DNA from: an uncultured Pseudoflavonifractor sp.
GTDB lineage: Bacteria > Bacillota_A > Clostridia > Oscillospirales > Oscillospiraceae
Assembly (NCBI GenBank): GCA_947575475.1
Contig: CANPNN010000004.1
Span: 1-20,889, forward strand
DNA length: 20,889 nucleotides
Direction: 5' to 3'
Numbering within the stretch: the first letter of the stretch is position 1; every line of letters starts with the position of its first letter. This document shows positions 7,163 through 14,359 of this stretch, in pieces. A program made the position numbers and the translations under genes. The notes beneath the pieces are model-generated. The model was not told where the DNA came from and searched no databases. It saw only the letters and a list, made by a program, of their open reading frames with translations.

Positions 7163-7198
7163 AAAGAGAGGGGCCGCCGGGGGGCGGTCCCTCTCTTT
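7163..7198 (-). terminator. ppdK terminator
   Basis: AAAGAGAGGG...CCGCC (7163-7178) pairs with GGCGG...CCCTCTCTTT (7183-7198), 16 positions with one mismatch on the minus strand and a 4-nt loop. It begins 10 bp after the ppdK stop. On the minus strand the stem ends in TTT, followed shortly by a TATTTTT stretch. Confidence 0.75.
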
Positions 7199-7208
7199 CC
7201 TCCTATTT

Positions 7209-9848
7209 TCAGCGGGGGTTCTTGATGGCAGCCTGGGCGGCAGCCAGCCGGGCGATGGGCACCCGGAAGGGGGAACAGGACACATAGTCCAGGCCCACGT
7301 TGTGGCAGAACTCCACACTGGTGGGGTCGCCGCCGTGCTCGCCGCAGATGCCCAGGTGGATGTCAGGGCGGGTCTGGCGGCCCAGCTTGGCGGCCATGGC
7401 CACCAGCTTGCCCACGCCGGTCTGGTCCAGACGGGCGAAGGGATCGCTCTCGTAGATCTTCTTGTCGTAGTAGTAGCCCAGGAACTTGCCGGCGTCGTCG
7501 CGGGAGAAGCCGAAGGTCATCTGGGTCAGGTCGTTGGTGCCGAAGGAGAAGAACTCGGCCTCCTTGGCGATCTCGTCGGCGGTGAGGGCGGCCCGGGGGA
7601 TCTCGATCATGGTGCCCACCTTGTACTTCATGTTGGAGCCGGCGGCCTTGATGACCTCGTCGGCGGTGGTCACCACCACGTTCTTGACGAACTTCAGCTC
7701 CTTGACCTCTCCCACCAGGGGGATCATGATCTCGGGGACGATGTTCCAGTCAGGATGCTTGGCGTTGACGTTCAGGGCGGCCTTGATGACAGCCCGGGTC
7801 TGCATGGCGGCGATCTCGGGGTAGGTGACGGCCAGGCGGCAGCCCCGGTGGCCCATCATGGGGTTGAACTCGTGGAGGGAGTCAATGATAGCCTTGATCT
7901 CGCCCACGGTCTTGCCCATATCCTTGGCCAGCTGCTCAATGTCCTTCTCCTCGGTGGGGACGAACTCGTGGAGAGGGGGATCCAGGAACCGGATGGTGAC
8001 CGGGCAGCCCTCCATGGCCTCGTAGAGGCCCTCAAAGTCCCCCTGCTGCATGGGCTCCAGCACAGCCAGAGCGGCCTCCCGCTGCTCCACAGTGTCAGAG
8101 CAGATCATCCGGCGGATGGCGGGGATCCGGTCGGCGTCAAAGAACATATGCTCGGTCCGGGTCAGGCCGATGCCCTGAGCGCCCAGCTCCCGGGCCTTCC
8201 GGGCGTCGGCGGGGGTGTCGGCGTTGGTGCGGACCTGGAGCTGGCGGAACTTGTCGGCCCAGCCCATGATCCGGCCGAACTCACCGGCGATGGTGGCGTC
8301 CACCGTGGGAATGGCCCCGTCGTAGATGTTGCCGGTGGAGCCGTCCAGGGAGATAAAGTCCCCCTCATGATAGGTCTTGCCGGCGACCTCAAACTTCTTG
8401 TTTGCCTCGTCCATCTTGATCTCGCCGCAGCCGGAGACGCAGCACTTGCCCATACCCCGGGCCACAACGGCGGCGTGGGAGGTCATGCCGCCCCGAACGG
8501 TGAGGATCCCCTGGGCGGCCTTCATGCCCTCGATGTCCTCGGGGGAAGTCTCCAACCGGACCAGGACCACCTTCTCGCCCTTCTCATGCCAGGCCTTGGC
8601 GTCCTCGGCGGTAAAGACGATCTTGCCGCAGGCGGCGCCGGGGGAGGCAGGCAGAGCCTTGGCGATGGGGGCGGCGGCCTTCAGGGCCTTGGCGTCAAAC
8701 TGGGGGTGGAGCAGGGTGTCCAGATTCCGGGGATCGATCATGGAGACAGCCTTCTTCTCGTCGATCATCCCCTCATCCACCAGGTCGCAGGCGATCTTCA
8801 GAGCGGCCTGGGCGGTCCGCTTGCCGCTGCGGCACTGGAGCATATAGAGCTTGCCGTTCTCCACGGTGAACTCCATGTCCTGCATGTCCCGATAGTGGTC
8901 CTCCAGGGTCTCGCAGACCTTGACGAACTCGGCGTAGGCGGCGGGGAACTTGCTCTCCATCTCAGAGATGGGCATGGGGGTCCGTACGCCGGCCACCACG
9001 TCCTCGCCCTGAGCGTTGGTCAGGAACTCGCCCATGAGCTTCTTCTCGCCGGTGGCGGGATCCCGGGTGAAGGCCACGCCGGTGCCGGAGTTGTCGTTCA
9101 GGTTGCCGAAGACCATGGGCATGACGTTGACGGCGGTGCCCCAGGAGTAGGGGATGTCGTTGTCCCGGCGGTACACGTTGGCCCGGGGGTTGTCCCAGGA
9201 GCGGAACACGGCCTTGATGGCGCCCATCAGCTGCTCCTTGGGATCGGTGGGGAAGTCCTGGCCCAGCTTGGACTTGTACTCCGCCTTGAACTGGCCCGCC
9301 AGCTCCTTCAGGTCCTCGGCGGTCAGGTCGATGTCCAGCTGCACGCCCCGGCGCTCCTTCATCTCGTCGATGAGCTTTTCAAAATACTTTTTGCCCACCT
9401 CCATGACCACGTCAGAGAACATCTGGATAAAGCGGCGGTAAGAGTCGTAGACGAACCGCTCGAACTTGGGGTCGGGGTTGCCGGCGATCATGGCGCTGAC
9501 CACCTCGTCATTGAGGCCCAGGTTCAAAATGGTGTCCATCATGCCGGGCATGGAGGCCCGGGCGCCGGAGCGGACGGAGACCAGCAGGGGGTTCTTCAGG
9601 TCCCCGAACTTCTTGCCGTTGAGCTCCTCCATCTTGGCCACGTTCTCCCAGATCTCGGCCATGATCTCGTCGTTGATCTTCTGTCCATCCTCGTAATATT
9701 GGGTGCAGGCCTCGGTGGTGATGGTGAAGCCCTGAGGCACCGGCATACCGATGTTGGTCATCTCGGCCAGGTTGGCGCCCTTACCGCCCAGAAGCTCCCG
9801 CATGTCGCGGTTGCCCTCGGCAAATGTGTAGACATACTTCTTTGACAT
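7209..9848 (-). CDS. ppdK: Pyruvate, phosphate dikinase
   Basis: 879 aa, matching the usual PPDK length of about 875. The enzyme interconverts pyruvate + ATP + phosphate and PEP + AMP + PPi; in anaerobes it often runs in the glycolytic direction. Domains in order: ATP-grasp nucleotide-binding part (about 1-350), swivelling phosphohistidine domain with GGMTSHAAVVARGMG (453-467, catalytic His458), and the PEP/pyruvate TIM barrel with GLTRTEHMFF (561-570), MIEIPRAAL, FFSFGTNDLTQMTFG and the catalytic Cys835 in GICGEHGGDP. The start at 9848 (MSKKYVYTF) is set by GGAGGA at 9855-9860. The open frame runs further upstream, but the extra 74 residues have no ribosome binding site and match no PPDK. 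It has its own promoter and terminator. Confidence 0.97.
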   Translation of the reverse strand: MSKKYVYTFAEGNRDMRELLGGKGANLAEMTNIGMPVPQGFTITTEACTQYYEDGQKINDEIMAEIWENVAKMEELNGKKFGDLKNPLLVSVRSGARASMPGMMDTILNLGLNDEVVSAMIAGNPDPKFERFVYDSYRRFIQMFSDVVMEVGKKYFEKLIDEMKERRGVQLDIDLTAEDLKELAGQFKAEYKSKLGQDFPTDPKEQLMGAIKAVFRSWDNPRANVYRRDNDIPYSWGTAVNVMPMVFGNLNDNSGTGVAFTRDPATGEKKLMGEFLTNAQGEDVVAGVRTPMPISEMESKFPAAYAEFVKVCETLEDHYRDMQDMEFTVENGKLYMLQCRSGKRTAQAALKIACDLVDEGMIDEKKAVSMIDPRNLDTLLHPQFDAKALKAAAPIAKALPASPGAACGKIVFTAEDAKAWHEKGEKVVLVRLETSPEDIEGMKAAQGILTVRGGMTSHAAVVARGMGKCCVSGCGEIKMDEANKKFEVAGKTYHEGDFISLDGSTGNIYDGAIPTVDATIAGEFGRIMGWADKFRQLQVRTNADTPADARKARELGAQGIGLTRTEHMFFDADRIPAIRRMICSDTVEQREAALAVLEPMQQGDFEGLYEAMEGCPVTIRFLDPPLHEFVPTEEKDIEQLAKDMGKTVGEIKAIIDSLHEFNPMMGHRGCRLAVTYPEIAAMQTRAVIKAALNVNAKHPDWNIVPEIMIPLVGEVKELKFVKNVVVTTADEVIKAAGSNMKYKVGTMIEIPRAALTADEIAKEAEFFSFGTNDLTQMTFGFSRDDAGKFLGYYYDKKIYESDPFARLDQTGVGKLVAMAAKLGRQTRPDIHLGICGEHGGDPTSVEFCHNVGLDYVSCSPFRVPIARLAAAQAAIKNPR

Positions 9849-9918
9849 AGAATGTCCTCCTTTGTTCCGCTCTGATGTGATTTTTGGGGTTTCCATATTC
9901 AGCTTTGCAGATATATTG

Positions 9919-9947
9919 ATTATAAGCATATCCTTCGGGAAAAGCAA
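9919..9947 (-). promoter_or_regulatory. ppdK promoter
   Basis: On the minus strand TTGCTT (9942-9947) and a perfect TATAAT (9919-9924) are separated by 17 bp. The predicted start gives a leader of about 65 nt before the ppdK ATG. Confidence 0.6.
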
Positions 9948-9964
9948 GAAATCTTTTCCTCTTT

Positions 9965-10702
9965 TTACATTTTTTCCGCTTGAAAAGGCTCCAGCCAATT
10001 TTGGGCGGAACGGGACATCTCCAGGGAGAAATCGGCGTGGTATTTTCTTTGGCAGAAGGCTTTGATCCACTCCTCAAAGCTCTGCATCCCCGTACGCCCC
10101 TGAAACATGGCGCGCAGCTCCTCCCCGGTGAGGGAGCGGTAGCGGTTTTCCCTGACCATGAACCGCCTCTCAAACCGCTCTGGTTTGGGCCGCTCCCGCT
10201 GCTGTCGGGTGGGCCGGCCAATGACCAGCAGCGCGGCAGGAAACACATATTCAGGCAAAGCCAAAAGCTCCTTCACCCGCTCCCTGTTCTCTAAAATATC
10301 CCCAATATAGCAGCTTCCCAAACCCAGGGCCTGGGCCGCCGTCACCACATTCTGGGCGGCAATGAGGGCGTCCGCCATGGCCAGAAGGGCGTCCCCCAGC
10401 CCCGGATCCCGGGGCATCAGCCCCGCCTCTCGGTACGCGTCCAGCCACCTCTGGCAGTCGGCGCAGAAAATGAGGACCACCGGAGCCTGGGCGATAAAAC
10501 CCTGGTGGTCGCAAAGCTCCGCCAAGGTCTCCTTCTCCGCCTGATGGGTGATATCCAGAATGGTATAGAGCTGCTGGCACCCGGCGGAGGGAGCCTGGAA
10601 GGCGCACTCCAGCAGCAGCTCCTTCTCCTCCCTCGTCACCGGTTCCTCTGTAAAAATCCGGACCGATCGCCGGTCAAACAGGCTTTGGATCGTGGGGTCC
10701 AT
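9965..10702 (-). CDS. NfsA-like nitroreductase / NADPH flavin oxidoreductase
   Basis: 245 aa from the chosen start. Nitroreductase-fold enzymes bind FMN and reduce nitro compounds, flavins or quinones with NAD(P)H in the cytoplasm. The FMN-phosphate motif RRSVR is at 11-15, followed by APSAGCQQ (38-45), the central ALGLGSCYIGDI segment, and a C-terminal RPKPERFERRFMVRENRYR stretch typical of the NfsA/FRP branch. AGGAGG (10710-10715) is 7 nt before the ATG at 10702 but only 1 nt before the ATG at 10708, so the shorter form is preferred. It lies 116 bp upstream of ppdK, which has a separate promoter. Substrate is not readable. Confidence 0.88.
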   Translation of the reverse strand: MDPTIQSLFDRRSVRIFTEEPVTREEKELLLECAFQAPSAGCQQLYTILDITHQAEKETLAELCDHQGFIAQAPVVLIFCADCQRWLDAYREAGLMPRDPGLGDALLAMADALIAAQNVVTAAQALGLGSCYIGDILENRERVKELLALPEYVFPAALLVIGRPTRQQRERPKPERFERRFMVRENRYRSLTGEELRAMFQGRTGMQSFEEWIKAFCQRKYHADFSLEMSRSAQNWLEPFQAEKM

Positions 10703-10786
10703 AGACATTCCTCCTTTTGGTCTTTATTCCCTCCTCCCCATCTTGCCACGTTTTCCCGTCTTTTGCAAGTCCCCCTCTTTCAAGAG

Positions 10787-10827
10787 AAAGTCCCAGCCCC
10801 CGCTTTAGCAGCAAGGGCCGGGACTTT
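10787..10827. terminator. Terminator of the secreted flavoprotein gene
   Basis: AAAGTCCC (10787-10794) pairs with GGGACTTT (10820-10827); one mismatch then GCCC/GGGC extends the stem. Six T follow on the plus strand and TTTCTCTT on the minus strand. It lies between two minus-strand genes, so it most likely ends the flavoprotein transcript, although its best T run is on the other strand. The rest of 10709-10913 holds no gene. Confidence 0.65.
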
Positions 10828-10913
10828 TTTCAGGTCGGCTTCCCTGACGGGGTATGCGCTTTCCGGCAGAGTCCGGAACCTGAAAGGGTCCATATTTTTT
10901 ACCGGTTCTGCGC

Positions 10914-13391
10914 TCAGTTGCCCTTGGCGCTCTCCCAGATCACAAAGGGCACTTCCTTGCCATAGCTCTCGGCAATGGCAAGGCCGGCAAGCCGGCCGCT
11001 GGTGATGGACCAGCCCTGGGTCAGCGCGTTGGTGTGCTCCGTCTGGTAGTAGGAGTTGCCCCAGAAGTTGCTGGCGTCCTGCCCCACGGCGTACAGGCCG
11101 TCGATGACGGTCTTATCGTCAGTGAGGACCTGGCACTTGGCGTTGACGGGGATGGCGCCCAGGGTGGTGTCGATAGCGGGAATGATCCGTACGCAGTAGA
11201 AGGGTCCCACGCTCTCGTCCAGGGGATAGAGCATCTCAGGACGCTTGCCGAACTCCTCGTCCACACCGCTCTCGATGGCCTTCAGATACTTCTCAATGGT
11301 GGCGTTATATACCTCCATGTTGAACACGCCCACCTTCTTGCCCAGCTCCGTCAGGGTATCGGCCTTCCAACCCTGGCCGGCGTCAATGGCATTCTGCATC
11401 TCGGTCTTGATGGTGGTGAAGGGCACACAGGCGCGGTCCCGATAGCCCACCATGGAGTCCCGGACCTCTTGGCTGATGAGGGACTTGCAGCCCCCCTCCT
11501 CCATCAGATCCAGGTCGCGCTGGGAGAAGATGGCATAGGCCTCGCCCACCGTGTTCAGCGCGGCGGCGCCCTTGGCCAGCGGATCGGAGGCGCCGAACTC
11601 CTCATTGTAGAAGCGCTCCCCGTTGGTGTTGAGCTGAAGCAGGCCGGAATAGTTGATGTTCTTCATATAGCCGGCGTAGAAATCCACCACATCATTGGAG
11701 CAGAACTCGGCCAGATGGGGGTCCAGGTTCTGGGGGTGGCCCGCGCCTACGGCCTGAGCCATCAGCATACCGTCGCCCTCACAGGTGGACAGGCCGTTGA
11801 GGTAATATGTATTGTGGAAGTACTGGTCCAGCAGCTCCGGGCTGCCGGCAAAACCGCCGGTGGCCAGAACGACCTGGTTGGCGTGGACCACCACCTCGGT
11901 GCCATCGGTCTTCCTGGCCTTCACGCCCACAACGGCGCCGCTGGCGTCGGTGATAAGCTCATAGGCCCGGGAGGAGAGGAGCAGCTTGCCGCCCCCGGGC
12001 AGGAAGAAATCATCATAGAGGACCTGGTACTTCTTGGTGCCCTTGCCGGTATCCAGACCGTTCTTGCCCTTCATGCCCACCTTTCCAAAGCCGGGGTCAT
12101 CGGTCTGGTCCCACATGGTCTGAAGCCAGTCGGCGGTCTCGCCGGCCCGGTCCAGGAAGGCCCGGACCACAGTGGAGTCGGCGGTCCAGTGGCTGTAATC
12201 CATCAGCTCGTCAAAGAAGACGCCGGGATCGGTGATCAGGCTCTTGTCGTCAATAATGGTCTCCAGATACTTGGAGCCAGGGGTAAAGGCGCCGGTGGAG
12301 CAAACGCTCTCGCCGCCGACCTTGGCGGTCTTCTCCACAACGATGACGTTCAGCCCCGCCTGCTGGAGGGTCAGGGCGGCGGTGGTCCCGCAGCCGCCCG
12401 CGCCCACCACAGCCACGTCACAGGTGTACTCCTCCGTGGCGGTGCTGCGGGGGGCGGCCTTCATAAAGCCGGTGATGTTGGCCCCGGCGGCCTCAAGGGC
12501 CTGCTGCACGCCGGAGAGGATGGCCTGGCTGGTCAGGGTGCAGCCGGCAACCGCGTCCACCGCGATGGACTGCTGCTCCACGATGGCCTTGGGCAGCTGC
12601 TCCATGGGGATCTCAATAAAGCCCGGGGTATCGTCGCAGGAATCCACAGTGACCGACAGGATCTTGGTCTCGTCCACCTTCACGGTGACCGTGGTGGGAG
12701 AGATCACCTTAGGAGAGCCGAAACGGCCGCCCTCAATGGTGCCCTCCTTCCACTTGCCATAGGCCGCGCCGGTGTATGTGCCGGGGGTCATGTGCTGCTC
12801 GATCTCCACCGCCTTGGCCTCCAGGGTAGCGCCGCTGGCGGCCAGGGCCTCCTTGGCGGCGGCGAGGATGGCGCCGCTGGTGACGGTAGCGCCGGAGATC
12901 CCATCCACCGCAATGGAGTTCGCGGCCATCATGGTGCCGGGCATCAGCTCCACAGCCCGGCTGCCGATCCCGGCCGTCTCCTTATCCCCCGTCACCTTCA
13001 CATCGGCCAGCGCGCCGTCGGCCAGGGTCAAACTGACGGTCACGTCGCCCCCAAAGCCCTTGGCGGTGGCGGTAAAGGTACCGGACTTGGCTTCGCCGGA
13101 AACAGGAACGGTGATATCGCCGGCCAGCTTGACGGTACCCGGATCATTCTTGTCCCACTCCACCTCGATGCCCAGCAGCTCGCACAGATAACGCACCGGG
13201 GCGTAGGTGACGCCCTGGGAGGCAAAGACTCCGGCGGCTGCGCCGTTGGCTCCGGTGGGAGTGACCTGCTGGCCATTAACGGTCAGGTTCATGGGCGTGA
13301 CAGAGATGGTCTGCTCCACCCCGGCCGCCATGGCGACCGTCCCCGTGACCATCGCCAGCGCCATTGCAAATGCGGTGATCCTTTTTTTCAT
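10914..13391 (-). CDS. Secreted multi-flavin reductase (FAD domain with two FMN-bind domains)
   Basis: 825 aa. A Sec signal peptide (about 1-23, cut near AMA-AG, no lipobox cysteine) is followed by a copper-amine-oxidase-N-like segment (about 25-90), two FMN-bind domains (about 103-188 and 203-305) and a FAD-binding-2 flavoprotein domain (about 323-825). Predicted covalent FMN sites for an ApbE transferase are Thr169 in DGISGAT and Thr285 in the degenerate DAVAGCT. FAD motifs are VVGAGGCG (328-335), VVEKTAKVGG (351-360), ATGGFAGSP (510-518) and NGERFYNEE (590-598). The layout is that of extracellular fumarate/urocanate-type reductases that accept electrons through FMN. The C-terminal GGVHGxNRLGG-type loop carrying the fumarate-binding arginine is replaced by GQDASNFWGNSYYQ (770-783), so a different acceptor is likely. 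AGGAGAG precedes the ATG; the promoter is MerR-type. Confidence 0.9.
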   Translation of the reverse strand: MKKRITAFAMALAMVTGTVAMAAGVEQTISVTPMNLTVNGQQVTPTGANGAAAGVFASQGVTYAPVRYLCELLGIEVEWDKNDPGTVKLAGDITVPVSGEAKSGTFTATAKGFGGDVTVSLTLADGALADVKVTGDKETAGIGSRAVELMPGTMMAANSIAVDGISGATVTSGAILAAAKEALAASGATLEAKAVEIEQHMTPGTYTGAAYGKWKEGTIEGGRFGSPKVISPTTVTVKVDETKILSVTVDSCDDTPGFIEIPMEQLPKAIVEQQSIAVDAVAGCTLTSQAILSGVQQALEAAGANITGFMKAAPRSTATEEYTCDVAVVGAGGCGTTAALTLQQAGLNVIVVEKTAKVGGESVCSTGAFTPGSKYLETIIDDKSLITDPGVFFDELMDYSHWTADSTVVRAFLDRAGETADWLQTMWDQTDDPGFGKVGMKGKNGLDTGKGTKKYQVLYDDFFLPGGGKLLLSSRAYELITDASGAVVGVKARKTDGTEVVVHANQVVLATGGFAGSPELLDQYFHNTYYLNGLSTCEGDGMLMAQAVGAGHPQNLDPHLAEFCSNDVVDFYAGYMKNINYSGLLQLNTNGERFYNEEFGASDPLAKGAAALNTVGEAYAIFSQRDLDLMEEGGCKSLISQEVRDSMVGYRDRACVPFTTIKTEMQNAIDAGQGWKADTLTELGKKVGVFNMEVYNATIEKYLKAIESGVDEEFGKRPEMLYPLDESVGPFYCVRIIPAIDTTLGAIPVNAKCQVLTDDKTVIDGLYAVGQDASNFWGNSYYQTEHTNALTQGWSITSGRLAGLAIAESYGKEVPFVIWESAKGN

Positions 13392-13437
13392 ATTCTTCTC
13401 TCCTTTTTCTTTTTTGGTGAATTCTCTCACCCCCAAA

Positions 13438-13468
13438 ATTGTACAACCTAAAGCGGCTTTAGATGCAA
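13438..13468 (-). promoter_or_regulatory. MerR-type promoter/operator of the flavoprotein gene
   Basis: On the minus strand TTGCAT (13463-13468) and TACAAT (13438-13443) are 19 bp apart, too long for normal sigma-A use. The spacer holds a perfect 15-bp dyad, CTAAAGC-G-GCTTTAG (13448-13462). Overlong 19-20 bp spacers with a central dyad are the known operator form of MerR-family activators, and a MerR-family gene lies just upstream on the same strand. Confidence 0.75.
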
Positions 13469-13491
13469 GACAAAATTTTCACAAAACAGCA

Positions 13492-13523
13492 AAAGAGCCG
13501 GCGAAACCCTTCGCCGGCTCTTT
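13492..13523 (-). terminator. Terminator after the MerR gene
   Basis: A perfect 14-bp stem (13492-13505 with 13510-13523; core GAGCCGGCG) with a 4-nt loop starts 2 bp after the MerR-gene stop. On the minus strand it ends in TTT followed by GCTGTTTTG. It separates the hydrogenase operon from the flavoprotein promoter. Confidence 0.8.
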
Positions 13524-13525
13524 CC

Positions 13526-14356
13526 TCATTCCTCAACAGACAGCCAGTATTCATAATAGACCGCCTTGGGATACCTCTGGTCGCGGCAGCGGTCCTCCCC
13601 CGTCTTGGCCAGACACCGGCCCACCGCTCCGCTCAGGGTCAGCCCCCGTTCCTGCGCGTAGGCCAGCGCATACCCCAAAAAGTCCTCCGTAGTGATGGGA
13701 TACCGGTCCAGGGCCGTGACGGTATGGACCGCCCGTCGCCCTCCCGGCGTTTCCACAGTGTGCAGCCCCCGGGGCATCCCCAGCCTTTGGGCCATCTTCT
13801 CCTCAATGCAGAACCCGCTCTTCCGGGGCCGCTCCTCCTGGCGGGCGCGGAGCTTCTCCCCATCAATGGCCGAGGCGGCGTAGACCCAGGGCAGAAACCG
13901 CATCCATTCCTGGACCTCGTCCTGGATGGCGGGAGACAGGTCCACATCCTGCCCCTCCTGGTCCATCAGCAGCCACAGCCGGGGCATCTCCGTCACCTCA
14001 CAGCGGTGAAACAGCCGGGAGATCTGTTCCAGGTCCCCCCGGTGTTGCCCAAGGGCCTCCTTCCGCCGCTCCAGAAACTCCAGCTTCCGTTGGATCTCCG
14101 CCTCCTTCTCCGCCGCCATGGCCTCCAGCTCCTCCACGCTCTGGCAGGAGAACAGGGTCAATGTCTCCTCCAGGCTGTACCCCAGATCATGGTATCGCCG
14201 GATACTGTACAGGTCCTTGAACCGGCTGGCCTGATACCGCCGCTCTCCGCTTTCCGGCGGATGGTCCGGAGCCAGCAGCCCGTTCCCCTCGTAGAACCGC
14301 AGGGCCTGGGGCGTGATCCCAAACCGTTTGGCCAGGGTCCCGATCTTATGGTACAT
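13526..14356 (-). CDS. MerR-family regulator with GyrI-like ligand domain
   Basis: 276 aa, close in size and layout to BmrR/BltR-type drug-sensing activators. The N-terminal MerR DNA-binding domain (1-70) contains KIGTLAKRFGITPQALRFYE and a second wing (ERRYQASRF...DLGYSLEETL). A charged dimerisation coiled coil covers about 72-118. The C-terminal half (about 120-270) resembles a GyrI-like small-molecule-binding fold. There is no clustered Cys set, so metal sensing is unlikely. The ATG is 3 bp after the hydrogenase stop, with GGGAG inside the hydrogenase gene. It is therefore co-transcribed with the hydrogenase yet lies directly before the MerR-type promoter of the flavoprotein gene, its probable target. 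The ligand is unknown. Confidence 0.88.
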   Translation of the reverse strand: MYHKIGTLAKRFGITPQALRFYEGNGLLAPDHPPESGERRYQASRFKDLYSIRRYHDLGYSLEETLTLFSCQSVEELEAMAAEKEAEIQRKLEFLERRKEALGQHRGDLEQISRLFHRCEVTEMPRLWLLMDQEGQDVDLSPAIQDEVQEWMRFLPWVYAASAIDGEKLRARQEERPRKSGFCIEEKMAQRLGMPRGLHTVETPGGRRAVHTVTALDRYPITTEDFLGYALAYAQERGLTLSGAVGRCLAKTGEDRCRDQRYPKAVYYEYWLSVEE

Positions 14357-14359
14357 CCC

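Noticed and set aside
7302..9845. 847-aa plus-strand frame
   Set aside because: Exact antisense of ppdK; low-complexity Gly/Leu/His/Val composition produced by GC-rich codons of the real gene.
9849..10070. N-terminal extension of ppdK by 74 residues
   Set aside because: A strong GGAGGA sits before the internal ATG at 9848, the extension overlaps the nitroreductase gene end, and known PPDKs begin at the internal start.
13392..13436. 15-residue extension of the flavoprotein
   Set aside because: It would place charged residues before a clear signal peptide and overlap the ribosome binding site of the ATG at 13391.
11034..13451. 805-aa plus-strand frame
   Set aside because: Antisense of the flavoprotein gene, with repetitive GC-driven composition and no start signals.
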